Source: Siphonodentalium dalli (lineage: Eukaryota > Mollusca > Scaphopoda > Gadilida > Siphonodentaliidae). Taken from it: a stretch of DNA of 64,000 nucleotides. This document shows, in pieces, positions 12,364 to 23,729 of this stretch. The position numbers were made by a program, and so were the translations under genes. How positions within the stretch are numbered: the first letter of the stretch is position 1; each line of letters begins with the position of its first letter. The notes under the pieces are model-generated. The model saw only the letters and a list, made by a program, of their open reading frames with translations, did no database searches and had not been told where the DNA came from. The stretch covers positions 201,110,681 through 201,174,680 of the forward strand of contig CP136067.1 in assembly GCA_032622095.1 (NCBI GenBank). The letters run 5' to 3'.

Positions 12364-12432
12364 GCCAATGCATTCTCTTATATATGCGAGGCGACCTATG
12401 GTCGACTCGCATATATAAGAGAATGCATTGGC
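12364..12432. repeat. 69 bp hairpin (GCCAATGCATTC family), inverted partner
   Basis: Same hairpin as 12216-12284. Its centre is read on the opposite strand (CGACCTATGGTCG), so the two hairpins face each other. Confidence 0.9.
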
Positions 12433-12585
12433 ACAGGGCATAACTGTAACTATCACAATGTGGTCAAGGAGCCGGTTCCAATGATATCCATATTTGTATG
12501 GTTCTATTGAGACAGACCGAAGATATTTTAGGCTGTTGAATCTTTATTTGGCCGGTTTTGGCCGGTTTGTTGGGTAAAGGGTTAA

Positions 12586-13150
12586 GTCACTCGGTGGTTA
12601 TTCATGGTATCATATATGGCTCACAATGCACACCAAAATTCAGGTCCGCCCTGAATGAATTGTATTTAGTAGTGCTTTTGAAGTTTAAATTTTTTTTTTA
12701 ACTTTTACAAATTAAAACTAATTGTTTTAAAACTTCCAATTTGACGGGGTGAGCGAACTGTCTATTATTCTCTTGGGTCCAGAGCGAAACTTAAAAATAG
12801 CTTGGCAAGTTTCTTTGAAGTCATAGAATTTATCATCCAGGAAACACAAAACTTGTCATTTTCGTCGACTTTGAACTTTAAATTTAACATTTGGATGTTG
12901 TAGCAAACGTAAATAGCAGCTGTACCACGTTTGTATGGAACATAGAAAACAGCTGATTCAGTTCTACGAATGCGGTGAATCTTTCTGGAGATTACATGTA
13001 TGAAATCTCTAGTAGTATTTCCATGTACTATTCGATCCTTGTGATCGCCGGAAAGCCCGGTTATTAGGTGAGAAATTACATGTACATTGATGCTTGACGA
13101 TTATGAGTGTCGTTAACTATTTCGTGGTTGATTCGTAAATTTATGATTTA
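12586..13150. other. no gene seen
   Basis: AT-rich sequence without a supported ORF. Nothing recognised. Confidence 0.4.
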
Positions 13151-13540
13151 TTAATCTGGTAGCATGACAGCTAATTAGTCTGGTAGCATGACAGCTAATT
13201 AGTCTGGTAGTTTGACAGCTAATTAGTCTGGTAGCATGACAGATAATTAGACTGGTAGCTTGACAGCTAATTAGTCTGGTAGCTTAACAGCTAATTATTC
13301 TGGTAGCTTGACAGCTAATTAGTCTGGTAGCTTGACAGCTAATTAGTCTGGTAGCATGACAGCTAATTCGTCTGGTAGTTTGACAGCTAATTAGTCTGGT
13401 AGCATGACAGCTAATTAGTCTGGTAGCCTGACAGCTAATTAGTCTGGTAGCTTAACAGCTAATTAGTCTGGTAGCTTAACAGCTAATTAGTCTGGTAGCT
13501 TAACATCTAATTAGTCTGATAGCTTAACAGCTAATTAGTC
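13151..13540 (+). repeat. 24 bp minisatellite, about 16 copies
   Basis: Head-to-tail array of TGGTAGCATGACAGCTAATTAG-type 24 bp units. The variable position alternates GCATGAC, GCTTGAC, GTTTGAC and GCTTAAC. The last units are dominated by GCTTAAC, showing local spread of one variant. Almost no indels. Confidence 0.95.
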
Positions 13541-14072
13541 TTCTAACTTGCTGGTATTTTTGGTAAATGTATAAAAACGTTTATTGAAATTGCCAGGCGA
13601 GATATCTTTCCGCCATTTTCGAGCAAACTGTGCCGTAGGCTCCCGGCCCTGATTGCTATAACGTGGTTGTATTACAATTACAATACGTACCTTGCGATAT
13701 GCAAAGAGCTATACAGTGGCTCGGCTTCATTGCATTCGAACTCCAAACGTCGCTTGTCAAATCTCTTGTTTCACCATCTCTATAGCAACCGATGTAACGA
13801 CCCCTCACATGCTGACCTGTATGGAAGCAACATACATGCTAGTTTATTTAGTAATACAGTGTACACAACCTTCAACATATGTAGGTTATATATAGTATAT
13901 TCTAGAGCACACACATGTAAAATAGTGCTCAAATGTAATCAAGTAAAAAAATGAATTTCATTATTGTCAGAATAAATTCAAACCTGCACCTGTTAGACAA
14001 TGCGCTATTTTACAGCACAATGTGAAGCTTATTTTGCTAACACCAGATTTGCTATAAAAATAGGGAAGGTAA

Positions 14073-14310
14073 CCGGACATTTCCCCACCGGACATTTCCC
14101 CACTTTCAAAAGCGGACATTTCCCCACCCGGACATTTACCCACCGGACACTTCCCCACCGGACATATCCCCACCGGACATTTCCCCACTTTCAAAAGCGG
14201 ACATTTCCCCACCCGGACATTTACCCACCGGACACTTCCCCACCAGGACATTTACCGACCGGACATTTCCCCACCCCGCCGGTGAAATGACAAAGGGACA
14301 TGTACCCACC
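14073..14310 (+). repeat. GGACATTTCCCCACC short tandem array
   Basis: About fourteen 14-17 bp units of (CC)GGACATTTCCCCACC. They are arranged in a higher-order 85 bp repeat marked by CACTTTCAAAAGCGG at 14101 and 14186. It is open in several frames (reading HFPT on one strand, GKCPVG/GEMSGG on the other). That follows from the repeat and is not evidence for a protein. Confidence 0.9.
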
Positions 14311-14339
14311 CTGCTAATAAATTCGCCGATGTAATGTTT

Positions 14340-14491
14340 TGACAAACATGAAAGAGTGTTTTGACAAACATGAAAGAGTGTTTGACGATAGTTTGGGACA
14401 TCAACGCATGTTGAAACAATGTTGTGACAGTACTAAGAACCGACATTTCAAGGGTGGGTGGGGAAATGTCCGGTGGGGAAATGTCCGGGAT
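14340..14491. repeat. short 21 bp duplication and inverted outlier of the GGACATTTCCCC unit
   Basis: GACAAACATGAAAGAGTGTTT occurs twice in tandem near 14341-14383. At about 14450-14490 two units of the preceding array appear in reverse complement (GGTGGGGAAATGTCCGG), separated from the main array by ~140 bp. Confidence 0.7.
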
Positions 14492-14499
14492 TCGAGATA

Positions 14500-16388
14500 C
14501 AGAGCATGATAAGAAGATTAATGAACAGTTTGGTGAGAACAGAGGGAAAAAAAGCAATTAACACATATATTTACAATGATCACTACCCTTATGCATGTTA
14601 TTGTTTTACATAGGAAAATTTTAAACTATTTGTGTCGAGTGGAGTCAATAGTTTGCCAGTACCTTAATATGGTTTTTTTTATTTATTTAAGTTTTTGTTT
14701 TTTGGATCGAGTTATTGAAATTATTGCTACATTGTTAGCTATATACATGTATATGATTTATTGCTATATTATTTTTTGTTTGTGTCTCTGAAGACTATCA
14801 AATTCGAGCAGCTACTTATTGTGAATATCAGAAATACAATTGGGGACTAACGAAATCGATTGCTTATTAGTATAAATGTTTGAGTTGCCTCAAATATGGT
14901 CTTATTAAGTCTTTTGGGAAATGAAATAGATCCCTTAAGTAAAATATCAGATCTCCACACATTTTGTGCTAATACTGAGAACATTTCAATTCGTATTGTC
15001 GAGTATCTGGGGCAATATAGTAAAAAGTGGTCGGCAGTCTCGAAGTCCCCACATGAGCATTTATCAGATTCGTTTAAATGGTTGCGACTGAGATCATCAT
15101 TGAGGTTAATGCATCCTAGACGAAGTTGCGTGTGAATTAACTGGACTTTGCGGCATTTGCTATAGCTATAATGGCGAACATTCTTTTGTCACGATTTGAA
15201 TCGGGGTGAAGTGTGTGGAACGAGTGTATCTGGGAAACAATACACCCTTTATTTATGCGAAATATAAAATGTGCGAATAAGAAATGAAAGTCATTCTTCG
15301 CATACGTTGAGTACAAGGTGAAAACGGTGGACATATTGAAGAAAACTCGCAGCCATTTTCAATATGTCGACCTTCGTGATTCATTTTTCGTGCAAAATAC
15401 TCAGTCTTCAAAGAGGCCATTCAATTACATACGTGCCAAATGTCACCCTTGCACCACAAAGTGTACGATTATATTACATTTGATACTTAACCGCCCTAAC
15501 AGAAGGTATACATGTAGTAGTATAACTGAAGGCAGTGTAACTACCGCGAATGGTAAGTGGTACAATTAATAAGTTAATGCACATTTCCTTGTGTTCATAC
15601 TGGTTATTTTCACACGATGGTCAGTTTGAACCAAATATGTTTCCAAATATCAGTCACAATATTTCCCGATTAAATGGGGAGATAACCGATTCCATAGAGG
15701 AAGAACCCATATGCATCAAAATTCGCGGTTTTCGTCGTTGTTATGACTCGCACAATGGAAGTTTAGTTATTATCGCATTCTTTTTGAACCACAGAGTGTG
15801 AAGATGACAAGTGAATCTAATTATCACCTAGATGGCTAAACCAATTAGTTTTACCTGTCAAAACTACCTAAAATGTTTAATGATGATGATTTATTCTCAT
15901 AATTCGCATGAACATAGAGAAATACAGAGAAAGAAGCATTTACAAAAGAACATAAGGATATATATAAATTATATACATGTATCCGGTGATATGTGGATAA
16001 CTATATCCAAACATGTGAATATAATAATGTATGCTGTTATCGTGTTTTATTTGGCTCTGGGTATGAATTTGTCTTGTACGGAAGTGTTAGTACGGCTTCC
16101 TGGAACAGATCACTCCATTGTTTACATATCTTTTTAACGGTAAATAGTCGGTCATATAACATTAGTGATTTGACAGAGTCTTTCTGATGACAGATATATT
16201 TACATAGTGTGTTCGTCATAACTAATTAGGAATTTAGGCGTGACAATATCAAGATAATTTGACAAATTCAGAGATTTAGTTGAGTGATGAGTTCGGATCA
16301 GGACTGGTCCAGTGTGGGTGTTGCATGACATGAATGCATGTCTGCATGTGTTGTTTATATGTGGGTGAAACTTCTAGCTGTCTTCGTG
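14500..16388. other. no supported gene
   Basis: Open stretches of 65-101 aa occur on both strands (for example 15550-15801 and 15832-16137, +), but they lack recognisable domains or paired splice signals. Confidence 0.4.
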
Positions 16389-16392
16389 TTAA

Positions 16393-16783
16393 CCCTTTAC
16401 CCAACAAAACGGCCAAAACCGGCCAAATAAAGCTTCAACATCCTAAAATATCTTCGGTCTGTCTCAATAGAACCATACAAATATGGATACCATTGGAACC
16501 GGCTCCTTGACCACATTGTGATAGTTACAGTTAGCCCTGTGCCAATGCATTGTCTTATATATGCGAGTCGACCATAGGTCGCCTCTCATATATAAGAGAA
16601 TGCATTGGCCTAAAAAAAATCTGTTTTAAACACTTTTTACCATTTTTTCTTACATTCTTTAACAATTTTATAATTTTTAATGTGTTAAGCCAATGCATTC
16701 TCTTATATATGCGAGGCGACGTATGGTCGACTCGCATATATAAGAGAATGCATTGGCACGGGGCCCTTCTGTTGGGTAAAGGG
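16393..16783 (-). mobile_element. piggyBac-like double-hairpin MITE, copy 2
   Basis: 391 bp element in opposite orientation to copy 1, flanked by perfect TTAA duplications at 16389-16392 and 16784-16787. Ends are CCCTTTACCCAACA and its complement. Hairpins lie at 16541-16609 and 16689-16757. The unique ~145 bp block is now on the left. Colinear with 12190-12581 and only slightly diverged, indicating fairly recent common ancestry. Confidence 0.9.
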
Positions 16784-16812
16784 TTAAATTGGATTGGGAG
16801 GGGTTCAATACC

Positions 16813-16974
16813 AAACAATGGGCTGGTATAAGCTCGCCCCTAACAGGGGACAGTACTCCGTTAAATAAACAATGGGCTGGTATAAGTTCGCCCCTAACAG
16901 GGGACAATACTCCGTTAAATAAACAATGGGCTGGTATAAGCTCGCCCATAACAGGGGACAATACTCCGTTAAAT
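16813..16974 (+). repeat. 54 bp tandem repeat, three copies
   Basis: Units begin AAACAATGGGCTGGTATAAG at 16813, 16867 and 16921 and are nearly identical. The 54 bp period keeps a frame open, giving a repetitive 66 aa reading with no domain. It starts 26 bp after the MITE target duplication. Confidence 0.9.
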
Positions 16975-17776
16975 TACAGTTTAATTTAGCACCTTCAGCA
17001 GTATATAATGTACATATGTATACATGTATAATATACGCTTTTAACAGTATATTATATATTAGTGAATATCATAGATCAATGAATTGGATGATACATAAAA
17101 TGAATATGAATATATTAAATATATTTAAGAGACAATACATAATATAATATACGAAAGTAGAAATTGAGTTTTAGCACAAACTGTGATCAGGATGTGCTTA
17201 TATTTGAGAGCTCTGTGTGGACTATTCAGATCAGCATGCATAATCGGTTTCGAATTATGGGGTCATATGAGTTCAGGATTTCATCCATAATCAAAATATT
17301 TACTTTATCACCATATTTTGTGGGGATAGTTTTCTTACTTATGTTCGCATTTTTTAGCATTCCAATAAACAATGGAACTCGTCTGTTATCATGTTATGGT
17401 TACATAAGCGACATTTTCAATCAGAAGGAATAGTAAAAAAAAATCATTCCTGAACCACCACAAACCGGCATTGGAATGACAGTTCCACACATTGCCATTA
17501 GTATGATGTTTTTATTTGTATAAACAAGTCAGTTTTAGCACGTGCTAAATATTCGCCAGGCAAACACAAATTCCAACGATCGTCTCTTATAAAGAGTGTC
17601 GATGTTTCCGTCGCCCATAAGCGGTATGTAATAACGAGCGCCCTCCAGTGTGAGCCTTAATGCTCGATTTCGACGTATGACTTATGCGGGACTTTCCGTG
17701 GTTTTCCGTGATGTATGTGAGATACGACTGATGATGGTGCAGGTATTTTATCATTGCCTTGTAGCAGCACAGTAAG
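16975..17776. other. no supported gene
   Basis: An 89 aa hydrophobic open stretch at 17164-17433 (+) has no family signature. Otherwise AT-rich. Confidence 0.35.
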
Positions 17777-17877
17777 TGGTATCCTATAATGAATTAACTC
17801 ACTCGTTCGATCGAATGGGATGCAGCGGTATCCGGTATTACTGAGCTTGGCGAACATATCGATTTCTCACCACATTA
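17777..17877 (+). repeat. ~100 bp direct repeat, copy 1
   Basis: Contains TCGAATGGGATGCAGCGGTA and GCTTGGCGAACATATCGATT. A second copy lies at 18929-19031. The pair brackets a GC-rich block. Confidence 0.8.
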
Positions 17878-18055
17878 GGAGTTTTGTGACTGTGCCCAGG
17901 GAGGATTTGAAAGGGGCGGAACCCCTCTCTTACAACCCACTTAGGAGTGAAGATGAAGTTATGAATTTGACATAACGATGAAACATGGGGGGAAAGATGA
18001 TCTAGGCATGAAGTTTTTGTTTTTTTTATTTCTTTTTCTTCTTTCTTTGGATATC

Positions 18056-18253
18056 TTCTGTTGTTGTTGTTGCTGTTGTTGTTGTTGCTGTTGATGTTGT
18101 TGTTAGATGGAACGCTGCTGCAAATTCCCTGTCTTTTTTTGCGTATTCTGCCACTGCTCTGTTAGACTCTGCCACTAGTCTGTTGGACTCTGCCACTACA
18201 AATTAAATGGTACGGGTGGAGCTAGTGCTGTTGTTGTTGTTGTTGTTGTTGTA
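18056..18253 (+). repeat. TTG/CTG trinucleotide-rich tracts
   Basis: Two imperfect (TGT)n/(TTG)n runs, about 18056-18106 and 18226-18253, flanking a short stretch with repeated CTCTGCCACT motifs. Confidence 0.85.
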
Positions 18254-18254
18254 G

Positions 18255-18830
18255 TTACTTCCCGTGGAGATGGGGGACACCTTGACTAGATGGAAGTCCG
18301 GGGTGGTAGACTTTCCATCTCCACATCGAAGCTGGTGGCAGGAACATCCGGTGTGGTGTCGGCATCCCTGTCTCCGCTTGCCTCGATGACGACAGCAGGG
18401 ACATCCGGGGTGACAACGGCGTCCCTGCTAGCTGGTAGAATGTCGTCGACGACCGCTTAAGCAGCCAAGTGGATGGGATCTGGACGTCGCCCATGTCTCC
18501 ACTTGGCTCTTCTTTCGGCGTCCCTTCTCTTCCTGTAGGGGCTCTTCTTCTGATTCTGGGCACAGTCTCCGTACCAGGTGGTAGGTCGCTGGTGGGGTCC
18601 AGCTGCTTCCGAGGTACCGCCAGCAGAGGGTACTGTTGGAGCAATCCGGTACTCCAAGGATAGATGCACAAAGCCTCCTTTAGCCTGGGTTAGAGTCCAG
18701 CTAAAGGTATCCACAATGCGCAATATATCCACGGCCGCTACAACGGCAGAGGGGATTAGCTGCATAATCCTCTGCCAAGTCCAGAATCGCTCACGCCGAA
18801 TCGCTCGGGCGGCTAAGTTCTTTTGAGAAC
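18255..18830 (-). pseudogene. GC-rich coding-like block, unrecognised
   Basis: Two overlapping minus-strand open frames (138 aa and 102 aa) lie in sequence much richer in G+C than its surroundings. The 102 aa frame has a basic C-terminal run (KSPYRKRRDAERRAKWRHGR) preceded by a Pro/Gly/Ala-rich part, reminiscent of nucleic-acid-binding tails of retroelement ORF1 or gag-like proteins. The frames overlap, so at most one is real. No domain is recognised. The base composition and the flanking ~100 bp direct repeats suggest inserted DNA. A gene fragment is possible but unproven. Confidence 0.3.
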
Positions 18831-18928
18831 GACCACACGACTCACAAGCGATCCGGGCTCAGCTATCCGGAACAGCGACAAGACACAGAGCGTGGGGTGT
18901 GAGGGTTCATAGAAGGAACACTACGTGT

Positions 18929-19031
18929 GTATTCTACAATGAATTTACTAACCTGTCCTGTCGAATGGGATGCAGCGGTATCCGGTATCACTGATATAGC
19001 TTGGCGAACATATCGATTTCTCACCACAGGG
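18929..19031 (+). repeat. ~100 bp direct repeat, copy 2
   Basis: Second copy of 17777-17877 with several substitutions and a small indel (CACTGATATAGCTTGG against TACTGAGCTTGG). Open in one frame as CPVEWDAAVSGI..., not recognised. Confidence 0.8.
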
Positions 19032-19348
19032 AGAGCTGATGCATGGTTCCTGGAAGAGGGAATATCATGTATGTCACATCCTAATTTCAACAATGTAGCT
19101 GTATATGCAGCTATCATAGATAACTATGATATTAAAACACCATTTTCCTGGCTTATGCAGACAGTATGAGATCGAATACCACGTTGCTGGCCACATAAGG
19201 ACGTGGTTAGATGTGTGAATTTTGTTTAACTGACCCCCTCCCCCGAACCAGAAGTGTATCAACCCTTAGGTGGTGTCAGTTTGGAAATATACAACAGTTG
19301 AAACTTTCCAACTGAATACCAAAACAGAACACATATGTGCTCAGGCCT

Positions 19349-19437
19349 AAACACAACAAACCTCACACTAAACACAACAAAATCCACACTAAACACAACA
19401 AACTCCACACTAATCACAACAAACTCCACACTAATCA
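19349..19437 (+). repeat. 21 bp tandem repeat
   Basis: Just over four units of AAACACAACAAACTCCACACT with minor variants. Confidence 0.85.
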
Positions 19438-19611
19438 CTGGTTGAAAAATCAAACAGTGAGAACAAGTTCAACATATATGTGATGTATGATTACCAACTC
19501 TTTGGTAATACGTTTATTCTCTGATCAAAAGATATTGAGATACAAGTAGAAGATATATACACAAGATTGGGAATGTTGCAGTATATGTACAATATATACA
19601 CGAACTTCCCA

Positions 19612-19800
19612 TCATCGTCATCATTATCAACATCATGGTAGTCGTTTTCGTCGTCTTCGTCGTCCAGACACAATCACCGTAACCTCGTCATCAGTATCAA
19701 CGTATTCGTTGTCATCACGTTATCGTCTTCGTCTACTCGTTGTCACAATCGCCAGTATCATTATCATCATTATCTCCAACAACAACAACCACAGCAACAA
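19612..19800. repeat. CAT/CGT/CAA trinucleotide-rich stretch
   Basis: Imperfect runs of TCATCA, TTCGTCG and CAACAACAA triplets. Confidence 0.6.
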
Positions 19801-19839
19801 CAAACTGCATATTATTGAATATCATTTAACTTAAGGTTT

Positions 19840-21180
19840 ATCAGTCGGATGAATGAACATAGTCTGCGCAGGCAATCCACATCTTCCAAATTCAGAATGT
19901 CATCTAACATATCAATAGTTGCATGTTCTATGCTGGTATATTTGTTAGGCAAGAAGCGATGTCTGGCCTCACAGAAACATTCACATTCTAATAAATAGTG
20001 CAGTTCATCTCCGATATGTCTTTTAGTGCACAGCGGACATAGTCTATGGAATATGTTGGTGTCATTCTATCGACCATTCTCTATTGGCAAGCGATGATTA
20101 CAAGTACGGAATTGAGTTATTACGTTCCTAGTATCCAAATGGTCCAAGTATTTTTCGAAATGTATATCATGTTTGAATATTTTATAAGTACTGCCTCGAC
20201 TAGAGTTTTCAATGTTCGATAACCAGATGCCACGGAATTGACTATTCAGACAACATTTAAAATAAAGTGATATTTGTTCTGAGCATGTGATATATCCCAC
20301 ATTTAACAGATGAATCTGTCCAGATTTTGTTAGAATATCTTTCACTTTCTCTATCCATTTGAACTGTACGGGCACAGCTTCACAAACCTTAAGGGCCAAT
20401 TGATACAAAATCTTACAAAATCGACCTTGGTTCATAACTTTCATCCAGTATTTCACAATTCGCAGGTTGACTGTGTACTCTATTGGCAGTCTGCCGCTCT
20501 CACCATATAACATATCATTTGGGGTGGATGATTTAATATGGAGAACATGTTTCAGAAATTTTCTATGGATATTTTCAAAAATCTCATTATTTCCTGGCCT
20601 CCATACTTCACAAAAGTACAACATAATCGGTAAAACTTGTGCATCAAACAATTCGAACATGTTTTTAACTGATAAACAGCGAATTCTCGACTTAGAAATG
20701 ATAGAATACATTGCTTTATTTGCATTATTTGCCAGAGTCTTCTTTGCAGTACTGTATGAACCTGATTTAGTATGTACAATACCAAGATAGTTAAAATTCT
20801 ATACTACTTCAATTTCTATACCGTTATATAAAAATGCTCTATTCTTTGGCAAGCTTTTTTGGATATCAACAGTATTTTCGTTTTCTCGATATTGACATGC
20901 AATTTACATTTCTTGCAATACCTGTGAAAACTGTTCAGTGCCTTCTGCAATTTTAATGGCGTTTCAGCCATGAGAACGGTGTCGTCTGCGTATAAAATAA
21001 TGAATAATTTGACATACATCTTCAAGTAAGTATCAATATCTCGTGACATTTTAATTAGTCCTCCACCACCTTCCGACTTGAGAAAATCTTCTAGATCGTT
21101 CAGATAAAGCGAGAATAACAGTGGTCATAGGTTCTAACCTTGTCTTACCCCATGTTGTGTCAGTCATGAAATTTCAAACT
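19840..21180 (-). pseudogene. minus-strand LINE ORF2 fragment
   Basis: Reading from high to low coordinates: RT motif B region as GVRQG followed by stop-interrupted NL-PLLFSLYLNDLE (21150-21090), motif C as an intact LYADDTVL (about 21000), then KTKILLIS (about 20880) and a thumb/C-terminal domain in an open frame at 20711-20067. The frame continues past one TAG, in a position expected to be Trp, into a zinc-knuckle tail reading CPLCTKR...GDELHYLLECE and ending near 19850. It lacks the N-terminal RT half and endonuclease (5' truncated). At least three stops and one frame break make it inactive. Clade not assigned. Confidence 0.8.
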
Positions 21181-21513
21181 GTTGGCAATTTTGACCTAAG
21201 TTGGGGGGTAAACACACCGCAAACCCCACTGTCGCCACGTCACTGTAGTAGTGAGCCACATCGGAGGCGCAACCAAATAATGTTATTTAACAATGACACG
21301 AGTATGTCTTTCGGAATGAAATTAAAGGTGAAGCACAATAACTAGTTGATTACGACTTAATGCCAATTGAATCTCCACGGAATTCCATCTCTAAAACATC
21401 ATGAACTCTTTGCCTATCGACAATCACTGTCATCCTATATCGTTATCAATTTTACACTTTAATAATATTTCGTTATAAATATGCCAGATTTCGTGTAAAA
21501 TATTTGTGTATGC
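21181..21513. other. no gene seen
   Basis: No supported features. Confidence 0.4.
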
Positions 21514-21628
21514 TATATGATTTTGAATAATTTGTGTGTTATATGATTTTGAATAATTTGTATGTTATATGATTTTGAATAATTTGTATGTTAAATGATT
21601 TTGAATAATTTGTATGTTATATGATTCT
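21514..21628 (+). repeat. 26 bp AT-rich tandem repeat
   Basis: About four and a half units of TATATGATTTTGAATAATTTG plus a TATGT or GTGTGT linker. Confidence 0.85.
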
Positions 21629-22169
21629 GGATGTATATCTAATTTGCGTTGCACTATTTTTGCGCAATGGTTGTGTTAACTTTATTTCCAATAAATTTAT
21701 CGGCGAAGACGGTTGCTTATTTTGAAAACCCTCCCTCCCTCCCGATTGTGTTTGTTTGGGAAAACACAGTCGTTTGGCCTACATCTATATGCGGTTAATG
21801 CACCTCAAAAATTGTCACCCACATATTTGTATTTCTTACTACCAAATTTATTGTGTCGGCTTCCTGTAAATAATATGTTTTTTCTAAACAGGTAGCTATT
21901 AACGCATTCCAGTTGTTGTCTTTCACTCTAACACTGTGGGATAAATGTGGAAATGGGTATTGGTTAACAAGCCGTTGAGGCTTTCAAGTCCTTTCCTCGG
22001 AAAATAAATGATATCCCGCGTATCTATAGAATAGATACAAATAGGGTAATTCATACGGGTTATGGTTATGTGTGTGATCCGAACTAGAAAGAGTTTAGAT
22101 AAAGAAAATAGAAATGGAGTGCAGTTGGAAAGGGGCAGTTGAACATACAAATAGTGAAAAAATAAATTC

Positions 22170-22280
22170 CACGAAATGTATGTTAGAAAAAAATTCATTA
22201 GGTCACACAGAAAGAAGGGGGTATAATACCATGTTAAATTCATTAAGCCACACAGAAAGAAGGGATAATTAAACCATGTT
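22170..22280. repeat. ~44 bp tandem duplication
   Basis: TTCATTAGGTCACACAGAAAGAAGGG and a close copy follow each other. The duplication explains the repeated WF(N/Y)xPFFLC motif in a 158 aa minus-strand open frame over 21923-22399. Confidence 0.7.
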
Positions 22281-22892
22281 ATCACATAATTAGCCCCAAA
22301 ACTCGGCCTCATATATTTTAGTAACAAATGTGTATTATCACCACGCACAGTGATGGCAGGGTCCAACGCAATGATGTCGTTAATTATGTTAATTAGCACA
22401 TGGGTGATAAGGGTGGTTGAGCAATGTTGCCAACATGAAAAGACACATTAAAATGGAACTATATTTTTTCTTTAAGGTGTCTTTACTTCCTCTTTGGTTG
22501 TGATAAGGAAATCAATATTAATTTGTTTTAATTCCAGTCGTTTCGATGTCGTTTTTCCTTGCTAAAATGTGATCAAATTGATCTCTAATGAATCGCAATT
22601 CTACATACGAAGTTTGTTAACCTCGTTCACTTAGTTAAATTCGAGCCTTGCAAAAACTTTGGCTCAAATCGAATTGAGTGCACTCGTATTTCGTATAGCA
22701 TTGCGACTTTTTAGAGATCCTCTATTTATATTGTTCTCAATTTTATCACAAACCAACGAAAATGAAAATTATATAAAACATACAAGATCACGCCTCGATC
22801 CACTAGGAGAAGGTTGCGAACCGCGAGTCATCAGGAATATTATATCATTTAGAGAGGTTTTGAATTCAATGTATTTAATTAATAAAATTATT

Positions 22893-23180
22893 GGTACACA
22901 GTAACAGCTATTCACATTTAACTTTTATGGATGAACACGGTTGTAATATCGGTACACAGTAACAGCTATCCACATTTAACTATTATAGATGAATACGATT
23001 GTAATAACGGTACACAGTAACAGCTATCCACATTTAAATGTTATAGACGAATAAGATTTAAATATCGATACACAGTACCAGCTATCCACATTTAACTAAT
23101 ATAGATGAATAGGATTGTAATAACAGTACACAGTAACAGCTATCCACATTTAACTATTACAGATGAATACGATTGTAATA
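22893..23180 (+). repeat. 58 bp tandem repeat, five copies
   Basis: Units start GGTACACAGTAACAGCTAT at 22893, 22951, 23009, 23067 and 23125. The array lies within what would be the first intron of the minus-strand PAN gene. Confidence 0.9.
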
Positions 23181-23729
23181 GTTGAATTTATGATGCGTTA
23201 GACCTTGATATTGGAATAATGAACTATCCTCTTCTCAAAAGAATAATTTGGTCCTCCACATTGCGGGATAAGTAATACCGAACATTGGTTTGTATAGCCA
23301 TTTCACTGAAATAGACCTTCACTTGGGTTTAATGCGATTTGCTGCAAGATTGGTTCGAGACCTGTGAACATCGATGTCAACACGGGTTGTCGCTTATTAT
23401 AATTATCATTAAGGATAAACTAAAAAGAAAGAATCACAGACCCACACTAACACGTCTTTCGCCAACACCAATAAAAACTTGTATACTTTTCAAAAATAGC
23501 ATTTCAAGATTTCATACGAATGTTTTATTCAAATCTCACACAAGAACAGAACGAAACACCGCTGAATGTTATTTGCAATGATTCATTCGGTCCGTTTAAA
23601 GGGATAGTCACCCAGTTCTGATTGATGTTAATTTTCTTTCTCGAATGGCATGCAATGTAATCTTCGAATAGCTGTTTGAAATATTGATTACAAAACTGAA
23701 GAATTAATTCTGACGAAACGCGTACTCAC

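Larger units (their letters stand above)
12190..12581 (+). mobile_element. piggyBac-like double-hairpin MITE, copy 1
   Basis: 392 bp non-coding element with ends CCCTTTACCCAACA / TGTTGGGTAAAGGG. It is flanked by TTAG (12186-12189, a decayed TTAA) and TTAA (12582-12585). Termini starting CCC and TTAA target duplications are hallmarks of piggyBac transposons. Inside are two near-perfect hairpins (12216-12284 and 12364-12432) separated by a T/A-rich spacer, then ~145 bp of unique sequence before the right end, which ends in tandem GGCCGGTTTT motifs. Confidence 0.8.

Noticed and set aside
13151-13540. CRISPR-like array
   Set aside because: Continuous 24 bp tandem units without unique spacers, in a eukaryotic sequence.
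14000-14290. Repetitive HFPT protein
   Set aside because: Reading produced by a non-coding short tandem repeat; several frames on both strands are equally open.
16550-16961. Overlapping 87-94 aa frames rich in CILLYMR and YICEST peptides
   Set aside because: They are translations of the MITE hairpins, open on both strands because of the palindrome. The same peptides appear at every hairpin copy.
21923-22399. 158 aa minus-strand open frame
   Set aside because: Composition follows AT-rich DNA. Its internal motif repeat is explained by a ~44 bp DNA duplication. No domain or splice signals.
22893-23180. CRISPR-like 58 bp periodicity
   Set aside because: The whole 58 bp unit is repeated, so there are no unique spacers.
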